A DNA stretch of 40,787 nt, taken from Actinomycetota bacterium. GTDB lineage: Bacteria; Actinomycetota; Geothermincolia; Geothermincolales; RBG-13-55-18. The stretch is taken from NCBI GenBank assembly GCA_003598015.1, contig QZKE01000091.1, positions 1 to 40,787 on the forward strand. Reading direction: 5' to 3'. Positions 7,075 to 14,613 of this stretch are shown piece by piece (position 1 is the stretch's first letter; every line of letters starts with the position of its first letter). Position numbers and translations under genes: made by a program. The notes below the pieces were generated by a model. That model saw only the letters and a list, made by a program, of their open reading frames with translations, did not search any database and was not told the origin of the DNA.

Positions 7075-9045
7075 ATGGACGAGGACGGAGTTTACCGCTA
7101 CCGGCTAGACGGCTCGCGCCGCGATCCCATGCACGCCGCCCGCCTGGCGGAGATGGTCAGGGAGCAGCTCTGCAACCTGCTGGACATAGCGCAGCCCCTG
7201 CGCGGGGAGGACGAAACGCTTCCCGATTCCTTCCGTTTCCTGGGACCCGAACGACGCGTATACGAGCTGCACAACGGGAACGGCACCGCGCACACGGCCG
7301 GCGGCGAGGGTGAGGCCGCGAGGCAGGAAGAGGCACAGCGACCCGGCATGGAAACGGCCTCCGTTCCGGGAGAGGCGGGTAGCGTGGACACGGGAAGGTA
7401 TGCCGCTTGCCCCGCACGCATCCCGCACGCCCACGACCTGGAGGTCGATACCGATAAGGATACACCTTACGCGAACCTCGCCAACGCCGCCCTCTACGAG
7501 CCGCGCATCGAGTTCATAGCCAGGCAGCTCGCGAGCCTGCTCTCCGTGGTCGAGCTGGAGAGCGGGGGGGAGCCGGTGCGCGTAGACGGATTCCGCCTGC
7601 GGGACCTCGAGGATTGGGTGGGCCCGCACGCGGCGACGCCCGCCGACATCTTCAACCATGCCGCCACCCGCTGCCAGTACGACTGCGTCTTCTGCTACAA
7701 CCGCGGCATGCAGGGGTCCCTGGAACCAGGGCGGGGAGACGTTTGGGAAGATATGGAAAAGAGGCTCGAGCTCTACGATGCGCCCTCCGGCAGGGGCCTC
7801 TTCCCCAGTTTCGGCAGCCCGCGCGAGGCCCTCGCCCATCCCCGCATCCTGCCGCTGCTGCGGGCGTTGCGGGAAAAGACAACAGCGCCTTTCCGCCTCT
7901 GCAGCAACGGCGGCGTCCTGGACCGGGAGTTCGTGGCCGCCCTGGCGGAGTTGGCCCCCGTCTACATCGACCTCTCTCTCAACAGCTCCTCGCCCCGGCG
8001 GCGGTCCTTGCTCATGGGGGACGCGCGGCCGCAGGAGGCCATCGCCGCTCCCGCACTCCTGGCCGAGGCGTCCATACCCTTCGCGATCACCGTGGTGGCG
8101 TGGCCCCATCCCGGCACGGGCGAGATGCTGGAGGACCTGGCAAGGACGGCCAGGTACGCGGAGGCCATGCAGGCGCGCCTGGTCCAGGTCAACCTTCCGG
8201 GCTACTCCCGTTTCCTCTCCCCGCGGCCGCTTTTCGACACCGATGAGGTCTGGAGTGAGACGGTGCGGACGGCGCAGCGCCTGCGGGGCGGACTCTCATG
8301 TCCCGTCTTCGTGAGCCCTTCCCTCTACGAGGAGAACCTGACGCGGGAGCGTAAGAACCAGGCGGAGGTCATCGGGGTGGTCAGGAACTCCCCCGCCGCG
8401 CGCTGGGGGCTCGCGGCCGGAGACACGGTGACGGCGGTCAATGGTATCGCGGTGAAGAACCGGCCGCAGGCCAGGGACCTGCTCTCCCTGGTGCAGGGGA
8501 GCGGGGCCGGCCGGGCCACCATAACCGCGCGCAGGGCGGGCCGGGTGGTGGAACTCGCCGGGGATACCGGCGACTGGGACTTTCCCTTCGATACCGCGAC
8601 CGGCACCCACCTGGGCGCGGTATTCATGGGCGCCGGCCTGCGGGAGAGCTGCCTGGAGAAGCTCGAGGCGCTGGCGAGAGAGAGCGGGGGGGGCGAGATC
8701 CTCTTGCTCACCTCCACCCTCATACGGCCCACACTCGAGCAGCTTCTGCGCGAGCGCCCGCTGACCCTGCCCGAGCTTACGGCGCTAAGGCTGGGGGTAC
8801 CCCGCAACCGCTATTTCGGCGGCAACATCATGCTGGGAGACCTGATGGTGGTGCAGGACTTCATCGACTTCCTGCGGGAGTATCTCGCGGGGGGCAATGC
8901 CAGGCCCGATCTCGTGGTCATCCCGTCGTCGCCCTTCCACCTGAGCGGATGGAAGAGGGACCTCACGGGCCGGCCCTACCAGGACATCGCGCAGGAGACG
9001 GGGTTGCCCGTGAGTCTGTTGGAATGCCCTCCCATGTGGGAATGA
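7075..9045 (+). CDS. Radical SAM protein with PDZ and DUF512-like C-terminus
   Basis: A 656-residue protein placed between the two mutase subunit genes. A poorly conserved N-terminal ~140 residues is followed by a radical SAM core with CQYDCVFC (C200, C204, C207) for the 4Fe-4S cluster that cleaves S-adenosylmethionine. At about residues 433-500 a PDZ-like domain is visible (VVRNSPAARWGLAAGDTVTAVNG). The C-terminal ~130 residues (LTSTLIRPTLEQLL ... NRYFGGNIMLGDLMVVQDFIDFL) resemble DUF512. Known PDZ/radical SAM/DUF512 proteins have the PDZ first; here it follows the radical SAM domain. The ATG at 7075 has GGGGGTGG seven bases upstream and lies 20 nt after the mutase stop. Role unknown; a maturation or repair role for the B12 mutase is speculation from position. 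Confidence 0.75.
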   Translation: MDEDGVYRYRLDGSRRDPMHAARLAEMVREQLCNLLDIAQPLRGEDETLPDSFRFLGPERRVYELHNGNGTAHTAGGEGEAARQEEAQRPGMETASVPGEAGSVDTGRYAACPARIPHAHDLEVDTDKDTPYANLANAALYEPRIEFIARQLASLLSVVELESGGEPVRVDGFRLRDLEDWVGPHAATPADIFNHAATRCQYDCVFCYNRGMQGSLEPGRGDVWEDMEKRLELYDAPSGRGLFPSFGSPREALAHPRILPLLRALREKTTAPFRLCSNGGVLDREFVAALAELAPVYIDLSLNSSSPRRRSLLMGDARPQEAIAAPALLAEASIPFAITVVAWPHPGTGEMLEDLARTARYAEAMQARLVQVNLPGYSRFLSPRPLFDTDEVWSETVRTAQRLRGGLSCPVFVSPSLYEENLTRERKNQAEVIGVVRNSPAARWGLAAGDTVTAVNGIAVKNRPQARDLLSLVQGSGAGRATITARRAGRVVELAGDTGDWDFPFDTATGTHLGAVFMGAGLRESCLEKLEALARESGGGEILLLTSTLIRPTLEQLLRERPLTLPELTALRLGVPRNRYFGGNIMLGDLMVVQDFIDFLREYLAGGNARPDLVVIPSSPFHLSGWKRDLTGRPYQDIAQETGLPVSLLECPPMWE

Positions 9046-9123
9046 ACCCGGCGCCGGCAGGCGCCGGCTATGGCGGCAAGCCCTGTATAATGGACGGGAT
9101 ATGGCTAGAGAAGGAGGAGGATA

Positions 9124-9543
9124 TTGGCGGATTCAGTTGTGAAGGGAAAGGTGCGCGTGCTCATCGCCAAGCCCGGGCTCGACGGGCACGACCAGGGAGC
9201 CAAGGTCATCGCCTACGGCCTCAAGGATGCCGGCTTCGAGGTGATCTACACGGGCTTGCGCCGCACGCCCGAGGACATCGCCAATGCCGCGCTGGACGAG
9301 GACGTGGACGTCATCGGGCTGTCCATCCTCTCGGGAGCCCACCTGAGCATCGTGCGGCGCCTTATGGCCGTCATGGACGAGAAGGGCATCGGGGACAAGA
9401 TGGTCCTGGTCGGCGGCATCGTACCGGACGAGGACATACCCAGGCTCAAGGAGATGGGCGTGGCGGAGGTCTTCGTCTCGGGCACCTACATCACGCAGGT
9501 GGCCGAATACATCAAGGACAAGCTGGGTATCGTCCAGGCATAG
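9124..9543 (+). CDS. B12-binding small subunit of acyl-CoA mutase
   Basis: A 139-residue cobalamin-binding Rossmann domain, the usual size for stand-alone mutase small subunits. It carries the DxHxxG motif (D20-G-H22-D-Q-G25) whose His becomes the lower cobalt ligand, followed by LSILSGAH and VLVGGIVPDEDIPRLKEMGV, both typical of B12-binding domains. It should pair with the large subunit encoded at 5295. The start is TTG at 9124, right after GGAGGAGG. The stop codon (TAG, 9541-9543) lies inside inverted-repeat element 3, so the last residues (QA) are encoded by the repeat. No MeaB-type GTPase chaperone is encoded nearby. Confidence 0.92.
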   Translation: MADSVVKGKVRVLIAKPGLDGHDQGAKVIAYGLKDAGFEVIYTGLRRTPEDIANAALDEDVDVIGLSILSGAHLSIVRRLMAVMDEKGIGDKMVLVGGIVPDEDIPRLKEMGVAEVFVSGTYITQVAEYIKDKLGIVQA

Positions 9544-9678
9544 GGGTCGGCCCTGAATCTATGCCCGAGAAGACCAGAAGGAACGAGCTAGTAGCAGCAA
9601 GCTGCTACCCTTTATCCCCTTGCATGTATGCTGGAGGCAAAGCTCGGGCATAGGTTCAGGGCCGACCCCTATGCCTGG
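9534..9678. repeat. Inverted-repeat element 3 between convergent genes
   Basis: 36-nt arms at 9534-9569 and 9643-9678 match at all but one position; the spacer is 73 nt. Arms contain CAGGCATAGGGGTCGGCCCTG, very close to element 2, and the spacers share blocks (CCAGAAGGAAC, TATGCTGGA). The TAG in the left arm is the stop of the mutase small subunit gene. The same TAG in the right arm, on the other strand, is the stop of the MmgE/PrpD gene. Both proteins therefore end in QA. As RNA it would fold into a very long hairpin from either side and could act as a bidirectional terminator, though no T tract follows. Confidence 0.85.
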
Positions 9679-11036
9679 CCCCGGTATGCTTCCACCAGTG
9701 TGTTGATATCCTCCAGGCCGTCCAGGCCCTTGAGCATGGCCAGGGTGCGCTCCGCCACTTCCGCGTCGATGATACTGCCCACGCACTCCAGGTACTTGGC
9801 GTCTATCTGCTCCTCGCTCATGGGGTTGCCGGGTTCTCCCAGGGGTTTCTCCGCCTTGCCCACCGCTTTGCGCCCACCCGCCAGGGTCACTATCACCTCG
9901 GAGGCGAAGGGGCTGGTGAGATCCCCTTCCAGGTCCTGCCAGTCGAACTTCGCGATGGTCTCCACTATCGGAGGGGAGGTCACCACCTCGTCCCGGAACT
10001 GCCCGACCCCCACGCCCCCCTCCAGGAGGGCCGAGGTGACGCAGAACTCCAGGCTGAACTTTCCCTCGGTTCCAGTGCGGGGCTCGTGGTAGGTCAATAC
10101 CGAGCGCAGCCAGGCGGGCACCCTGCACTCCACGCCCTTGATCTCGGCGGCTCCGATGGAGCCTGTCGCGAGGGCTTCCTCCCGCGCCGCCAGCGCCGCG
10201 TCGATGGCTCCCTGCGGGCCGCGGCAGCAGGGATAGGGCTTGAAGGAGAGCCCCGGGTCGAGCAACTCGTACGGTTCGCCCAGCGTGTCCAGCAGCTCCT
10301 GCGCTTTGTCGGCGTCGTCGGAGAAGGCCCGCGCGAAGCCGTTCTCGCCGAAGAGCGCGTCGGGATTGGAGGTGAAGCCCCGGGCCGCGAGTTGGGCGGC
10401 CATGACGCCGTTCATGGCCGCCATCCCGGCGTGCAGGGGCTTGGTCATGGTGCCGAAATTGCAGCGCAGTCCGTTGGCCAGGGAGCAGGAGATGCCCAGG
10501 GCGCAGGCCATCCGCTCCTCGTCCAGACCCAGGAGCTTGCCGCAGGAGGCGGCGGCGCCCAGGGCTCCCAGGGTGCTGGTGTGATGCCATCCCAGCATGT
10601 AGGAGTTGCCGCCCAGCGCCGCCCCCGTCTTGGCCGCCACCTCGAGGCCGGCGACGTAGGAGAGCAGACATTCCTTTCCCGGAGAGGAGAGTACCTCCCC
10701 CAGGGCCACGATAGCGGGCACCAGGGCGACGGAGGGATGCCCCATCATCCTGAAACTGACGTCGTCGAAGTCCAGCGCGTGCGCCGCGGTCCCGTTGGCC
10801 AGGGCGGTCCAGGCCGCCGCACTCCGCTTGAACGCGTAGAAGAGCGTGGCTTCCTCTCCGCCCGCCATTGATTCCACCCACTCGGCTGCGATGCGCGAGC
10901 AATCGTCCTCCAGTCCTGCCACGGCGACCCCGAGACAATCGATGATGGGATACTTCGCGGATTCGATTACCTCCGCGGGGAGCCCATCATAATCCAGCCC
11001 GCAGACGAACTTCGCCACCTCGCTCAATTCGTTCAT
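9669..11036 (-). CDS. MmgE/PrpD family protein
   Basis: A 455-residue member of the MmgE/PrpD fold, which includes 2-methylcitrate dehydratase and cis-aconitate decarboxylase. Family features: ANGTAAHALDFDDV near residue 80, the GH-rich segment MLGWHHTSTLGALGAAAS, and the KPLHAG and FKPYPCCRG motifs lining the active site. The substrate cannot be read from the sequence; many family members of unknown substrate occur in catabolic clusters. The start at 11036 has AAGGAGGGGGAGG upstream; the longer frame to 11114 lacks one. It converges on the mutase small subunit gene and shares inverted-repeat element 3 with it, using its TAG as stop. It is not part of the plus-strand operons, so its link to the succinate-synthase pathway is only positional. 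Confidence 0.85.
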   Translation of the reverse strand: MNELSEVAKFVCGLDYDGLPAEVIESAKYPIIDCLGVAVAGLEDDCSRIAAEWVESMAGGEEATLFYAFKRSAAAWTALANGTAAHALDFDDVSFRMMGHPSVALVPAIVALGEVLSSPGKECLLSYVAGLEVAAKTGAALGGNSYMLGWHHTSTLGALGAAASCGKLLGLDEERMACALGISCSLANGLRCNFGTMTKPLHAGMAAMNGVMAAQLAARGFTSNPDALFGENGFARAFSDDADKAQELLDTLGEPYELLDPGLSFKPYPCCRGPQGAIDAALAAREEALATGSIGAAEIKGVECRVPAWLRSVLTYHEPRTGTEGKFSLEFCVTSALLEGGVGVGQFRDEVVTSPPIVETIAKFDWQDLEGDLTSPFASEVIVTLAGGRKAVGKAEKPLGEPGNPMSEEQIDAKYLECVGSIIDAEVAERTLAMLKGLDGLEDINTLVEAYRGQA

Positions 11037-11685
11037 GCCCTCCCCCTCCTTATCATCGTCCCCCGAGCGTATTCTTCCATCACCCGTACGCACCGTATTC
11101 AAGGCCCACCGCAAGGATGTAACCGCACAGGCGGCGGGCGGTTCTCCATGCCGGCATATCCTCTATCCCTACCAGGTCCTTCCATTCGCATCCGCCGTAC
11201 CCTGAAGCATAACCGCTTGCGTGAGGATCGGCGCGTCATCTTTCTCCCGCTGCAACAGGTCCCAGGGTGGCCCTGGCATGGATACTTGCTCCCCGTTTCG
11301 ATGAAAACAGACACGATTGAATAACAACGATATTAGCAGAGTGCCAACAACCTGTAAAGAAAGGACCTATCCAGCATTTTAGCTAGTAATGATCCTGGAT
11401 TACGCGATCATAAGGCGCCTTTAATCACCTGTTAAGTTTAGATAAAGTGTATGGATTAACTTTACATGATGTGTACGATATTACATAATGCTTTGCATGG
11501 GCTGAGCGATGCCGGTTGATGCGATTGGGGGCTTTACGCGGCGCAAAGCAGTGCACTATAATCGCCCCGTATTTCCGGGGGCAGACGATTCGCAACCACC
11601 ACCGTGCATTCCGGGCATCGACGGATCCCGTACTGTCACGGTATGAAGTCCCATATTCTGGGGAAGAGACCAGGGGGTGAGGTTT
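11037..11685. other. Intergenic region between mmgE/prpD-like and ligase genes
   Basis: Over 600 nt without a supported gene. The first half is GC-rich; 11310-11500 is markedly AT-rich and holds the best promoter candidate for the ligase gene. Small frames here have no ribosome binding site or recognisable sequence. Confidence 0.45.
11461..11489 (+). promoter_or_regulatory. Candidate sigma-70 promoter for the acyl-CoA ligase
   Basis: TTTACA (11461-11466) and CATAAT (11484-11489), each one base off consensus, are separated by 17 nt in an AT-rich patch. The predicted transcript would have a ~190-nt leader before the ligase start at 11686. No operator is evident. This is a pattern match only. 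Confidence 0.4.
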
Positions 11686-13218
11686 ATGAACGTAGGCAAC
11701 TGGGCGGTGAAGAGGGCGCTCTTCCCTCTTACCATGGACAAGACGGCTTTCATCAGCGGAGAAAAGAGCTGCACCTACGAGGAGTTCAACCGGCGGGTCA
11801 ACCGTGCAGCCAACGGCCTTCTCGCGGCGGGCCTCGAGAAGGAAGACCGCGTCGCCGGGATGTTCTTTAATTGCGTGGAGTTCATGGAGGTCTATTTCGC
11901 GTGCGCCAAACTGGGGTTGATCTTCATTCCCCTGAATTTCAGGCTCACGCCGGCCGAGTTGAAAGGCATCTTCGACGATACGGAGACCCGTGCCCTCTTC
12001 TTCCACTCCGAGTTCGCCGCCGCCATGGGCGAGTTGATCGAGCTGTGCGCGAAGCCACTCGAGGTCGTGGCCTGCGTGGGCGATACCATTCCCGATTTCG
12101 CGTGCGACTACGAGGAGTGGTCGGCTGGCTTCGGCGAGGAGGAGCCCGCGGTTCCCGAGCCCCCGGACATCGAAGATCCGCAGCTGATCATGTACACTTC
12201 CGGCACCACGGGCAGGGCCAAAGGCGCCGTGCTTCCCCACCGCAAGACCTTCTGGAACACCTTCAACGATGCCCTGGAGCTGCTCTTCGACAACGATGCC
12301 GTCTCCCTGGTCGCCATCCCCCTCTTCCATTCGGGGGGTTTGAACATCATCACCATGCCCACCTTCTACACGGGAGGGACGATCATCCTGCAGAAGTTCT
12401 GGAATCCCGAAGAAGCCCTGCGGATCATCTCCGGGCACAAGGTCACCCACTTCGGGGCGGTCCCCACCATGCTCCAGATGATGCTGGACGTCCCCGATTT
12501 CGACAAGTACGACCTCAGCTCTCTCAAGGGCGTGGGCATCGGCGGTGCCCCCGCGTCCAGGGAACTCCTCGACCGCATCGTGGACCAGATGAAAGTCCCC
12601 CTGCTCATCCAGGTCTTCGGCTGCACGGAAACCTCCATCGTTCTGTCCTGTTCCAACATGGAGAAGATCGGCAGCGCGGGCATTCCCATGTTCCACTCCG
12701 AGGTCAAGGTACTGAACGAGGACGGCGAAGAGGTTGTTCCCGGCTCCGGGGAAGTGGGGGAGATCTGCTCCCGCGGTCCCTACGTCATGCTGGGATACTG
12801 GAACATGCCGGAGGAGACCGCCGAGGCCATGAAGGACGGCTGGTTCCATTATGGCGACCTGGCCACCGTGGACGAGGACGGGTACATCTATATCGTGGAC
12901 CGCAAGAAGGATATGATCATCAGCGGCGGCGAGAACGTCTATCCCGCGGAGGTGGAGAAGGTGCTCATGGAGCATCCCAAGATAAAAGACATCGCGGTCA
13001 TCGGGATGCCCGATGAGAAATGGGGAGAGGCGGGGCACGCCCTGATCCTGCTCGAGAACCCCGACGACCCTGTCACGCTGGAGGAGATCACGTCGTTCTG
13101 CAAGGGCAAACTCGCCCGCTATAAGATCCCCAAACAGGTGACCTACACCGAGGCCATACCGAGGACCCTGACCGGCAAGATACTCAAGAAGGAACTGCGC
13201 AGGCAATACGCGGTATAG
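11686..13218 (+). CDS. AMP-forming acyl-CoA ligase (class I adenylate-forming)
   Basis: A 510-residue acyl-CoA synthetase that would activate an acid to its CoA thioester through an acyl-adenylate. Motifs: P-loop YTSGTTGRAKGAV near residue 170, FGCTET, the GYWNMPEETAEAMKDGWFHYGD block, the hinge DRKKDMIISGGENVYPAEVE, and the C-terminal catalytic Lys in RTLTGKILKKELR. The ATG at 11686 is chosen because AGGGGGTGAGG lies just upstream; the in-frame GTG at 11677 is part of that site. In this locus the obvious candidate substrate is the alkyl- or arylalkylsuccinate made by the glycyl radical enzyme, parallel to AssF-type ligases of alkane degraders, but medium- or long-chain fatty acids are equally possible from sequence alone. 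Confidence 0.9.
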   Translation: MNVGNWAVKRALFPLTMDKTAFISGEKSCTYEEFNRRVNRAANGLLAAGLEKEDRVAGMFFNCVEFMEVYFACAKLGLIFIPLNFRLTPAELKGIFDDTETRALFFHSEFAAAMGELIELCAKPLEVVACVGDTIPDFACDYEEWSAGFGEEEPAVPEPPDIEDPQLIMYTSGTTGRAKGAVLPHRKTFWNTFNDALELLFDNDAVSLVAIPLFHSGGLNIITMPTFYTGGTIILQKFWNPEEALRIISGHKVTHFGAVPTMLQMMLDVPDFDKYDLSSLKGVGIGGAPASRELLDRIVDQMKVPLLIQVFGCTETSIVLSCSNMEKIGSAGIPMFHSEVKVLNEDGEEVVPGSGEVGEICSRGPYVMLGYWNMPEETAEAMKDGWFHYGDLATVDEDGYIYIVDRKKDMIISGGENVYPAEVEKVLMEHPKIKDIAVIGMPDEKWGEAGHALILLENPDDPVTLEEITSFCKGKLARYKIPKQVTYTEAIPRTLTGKILKKELRRQYAV

Positions 13219-13253
13219 TAGATGCAAGGCCGGACGCGGCAGAAGCACATACG

Positions 13254-13316
13254 CGTTGCGGTACCGCCCGCAACGGGTGTGCGGCGTACCGCCTTCAGGA
13301 TCACGTCACGGTGACG
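13254..13316 (+). promoter_or_regulatory. Hairpin and 13-nt palindrome before the crotonase gene
   Basis: CGTTGCGG (13254-13261) and CCGCAACG (13268-13275) form a perfect 8-bp stem with a 6-nt loop after the ligase stop; there is no T tract. CGTCAC-G-GTGACG at 13304-13316 is a perfect palindrome just before the ribosome binding site (GAAGGAG) of the crotonase gene and could be a regulator site. Function unproven. Confidence 0.35.
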
Positions 13317-13330
13317 CGAAGGAGTGAACC

Positions 13331-14131
13331 ATGAACGATGAAGCCGAACTCCTGGTCGCCAGGCGCGGCGACCTGGCTTTCCTCACCCTCAACCGGCCCC
13401 AGCGCAGGAACGCTCTCTCCTCTACCCTGCTAGTCTCCCTGGCCCAGGCCCTGGGGGACCTGGCGGCGCAGGGAGACGTGCGCTGCGCCATCCTGCGGGG
13501 CGCGGGCGACAAGGCCTTCTCCGCGGGCATGGATCTCTCCGCCCTGCCGGAGGGCATCCCCGAGGATATCCAGAACCAGATCGCTGCCAAGGGTCCCCTG
13601 CAGTTCGGCCTGGACGCCATCGAGGATGCTCCTTTCCCGGTCATCGCCATGATCCGGGGTTATTGCGTGGGGGCCGGCTGCGAGACCAGTATGGCCTGCG
13701 ACCTGCGCGTGGGGGCGGAGGGATGCCGCATGGGCATGCCCCCGGCACGGCTGGGTATCGTCTATCCACCCGAGGGGCTGCACCGCTTCATCCGCAACCT
13801 CGGCTTTCCCACCACCAAGAAGGTCTTCTTCACCGCCAGGCTCTTCGAGGCGGCGGAGGCCCGCGAGATGGGAATGCTCGATTACCTGGTTCCCGGGGAG
13901 GAGTTGGAGGGTTTTGCCGAGGGGCTCGCCCGGGAGATCGCGGCCAACGCTCCCCTCTCCCTCGCGGGGCATAAGAGGGTCCTGCGCATGCTCACGCCCG
14001 TGCCGCTCCTCTCCACGCAGGAACGGGGCGAAGTCGACTCCATCATGGGCAAGGCGCTGGCCAGCGAGGATGCGCGCGAGGGTATCACCGCGTTCCGGGA
14101 GAAGCGCGACCCCCATTTCAAGGGCCGCTAA
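13331..14131 (+). CDS. Crotonase family protein (enoyl-CoA hydratase-like, possibly a decarboxylase)
   Basis: A 266-residue crotonase-fold enzyme acting on a CoA thioester. The oxyanion-hole segments are present (FSAGMD, residues 63-68; GAGCE, 114-118). The first catalytic Glu of hydratases is kept (E118), but the second, expected 20 residues later, is replaced by Pro (P138, MPPARLG). Instead LGIVYPPEG places Y145 where methylmalonyl-CoA decarboxylase has its carboxylate-orienting Tyr; the His of that enzyme (SAGH) is Met here. A classical hydratase reaction is thus doubtful, and a decarboxylase, isomerase or hydrolase role is possible. It follows the ligase by 112 nt in the same direction. 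A decarboxylase is just what the pathway needs after the mutase, so this is a candidate, not a conclusion. Confidence 0.82.
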   Translation: MNDEAELLVARRGDLAFLTLNRPQRRNALSSTLLVSLAQALGDLAAQGDVRCAILRGAGDKAFSAGMDLSALPEGIPEDIQNQIAAKGPLQFGLDAIEDAPFPVIAMIRGYCVGAGCETSMACDLRVGAEGCRMGMPPARLGIVYPPEGLHRFIRNLGFPTTKKVFFTARLFEAAEAREMGMLDYLVPGEELEGFAEGLAREIAANAPLSLAGHKRVLRMLTPVPLLSTQERGEVDSIMGKALASEDAREGITAFREKRDPHFKGR

Positions 14132-14613
14132 AACTCTGAATAAAAAGACGGCATATTGTATCGGAAACCTCGAAAAAACCCTTGCCTTTTTTGTTCACCT
14201 TTACTAAAATAAGGACAACAACATTCGGCAATCTAGCAGGTATTATTCAAAAAAGTTAATAACTGGTTACTAAACTTCGGCAGGCATTAACCCAGTCTGG
14301 ATGGGCTTTTCGAAAAACTGAATAAAGTAAAGTAAAACATTTAAAAAAGCCAGATCTCTCCACAGCTCGCTTTGCTCCACTCGCACCATATCAGCTCCAG
14401 GAATCAGAGCTTTGTTCCTCCAGGCTTACGCATATAAGGCCATAGGCTACACGAAGACCGGTCGCGAAAAGGTTGAGGGATAAGCGCTACGCGCAAAGGG
14501 GGTAGATGGAAACCGGCCCGCAAGGAACCATCTTTCCGGCTTTCACGAGATTCCGTGGCCATTAAAAGCAGGACTGCTTCAGGGTAAGGAGCGAGAAAAG
14601 GGGGTCAGATAAG
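14132..14613. other. Long leader region before the glycyl radical enzyme operon
   Basis: 482 nt without a gene. The first half is AT-rich with short dyads: AGTTA-A-TAACT near 14257, TTTTCGAAAA near 14308, and a weak hairpin CCCA...TGGG followed by CTTTT at about 14291-14311 that may end the crotonase transcript. The second half is GC-richer and shows no recognisable riboswitch. The region probably carries the promoter and control sites of the succinate-synthase operon; no clear -35/-10 pair or sigma-54 site could be fixed. Confidence 0.4.

Noticed and set aside
9559..10938. Second long minus-strand frame over the MmgE/PrpD gene
   Set aside because: A shifted frame of the same strand with Gly/Arg-rich nonsense composition; the 9669-11036 frame carries all family motifs.
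14590..14605. GGGGGTCAG before the glycyl radical enzyme start as a repeat-element end
   Set aside because: No matching arm nearby; the match is short and overlaps the ribosome binding region, so chance is likely.
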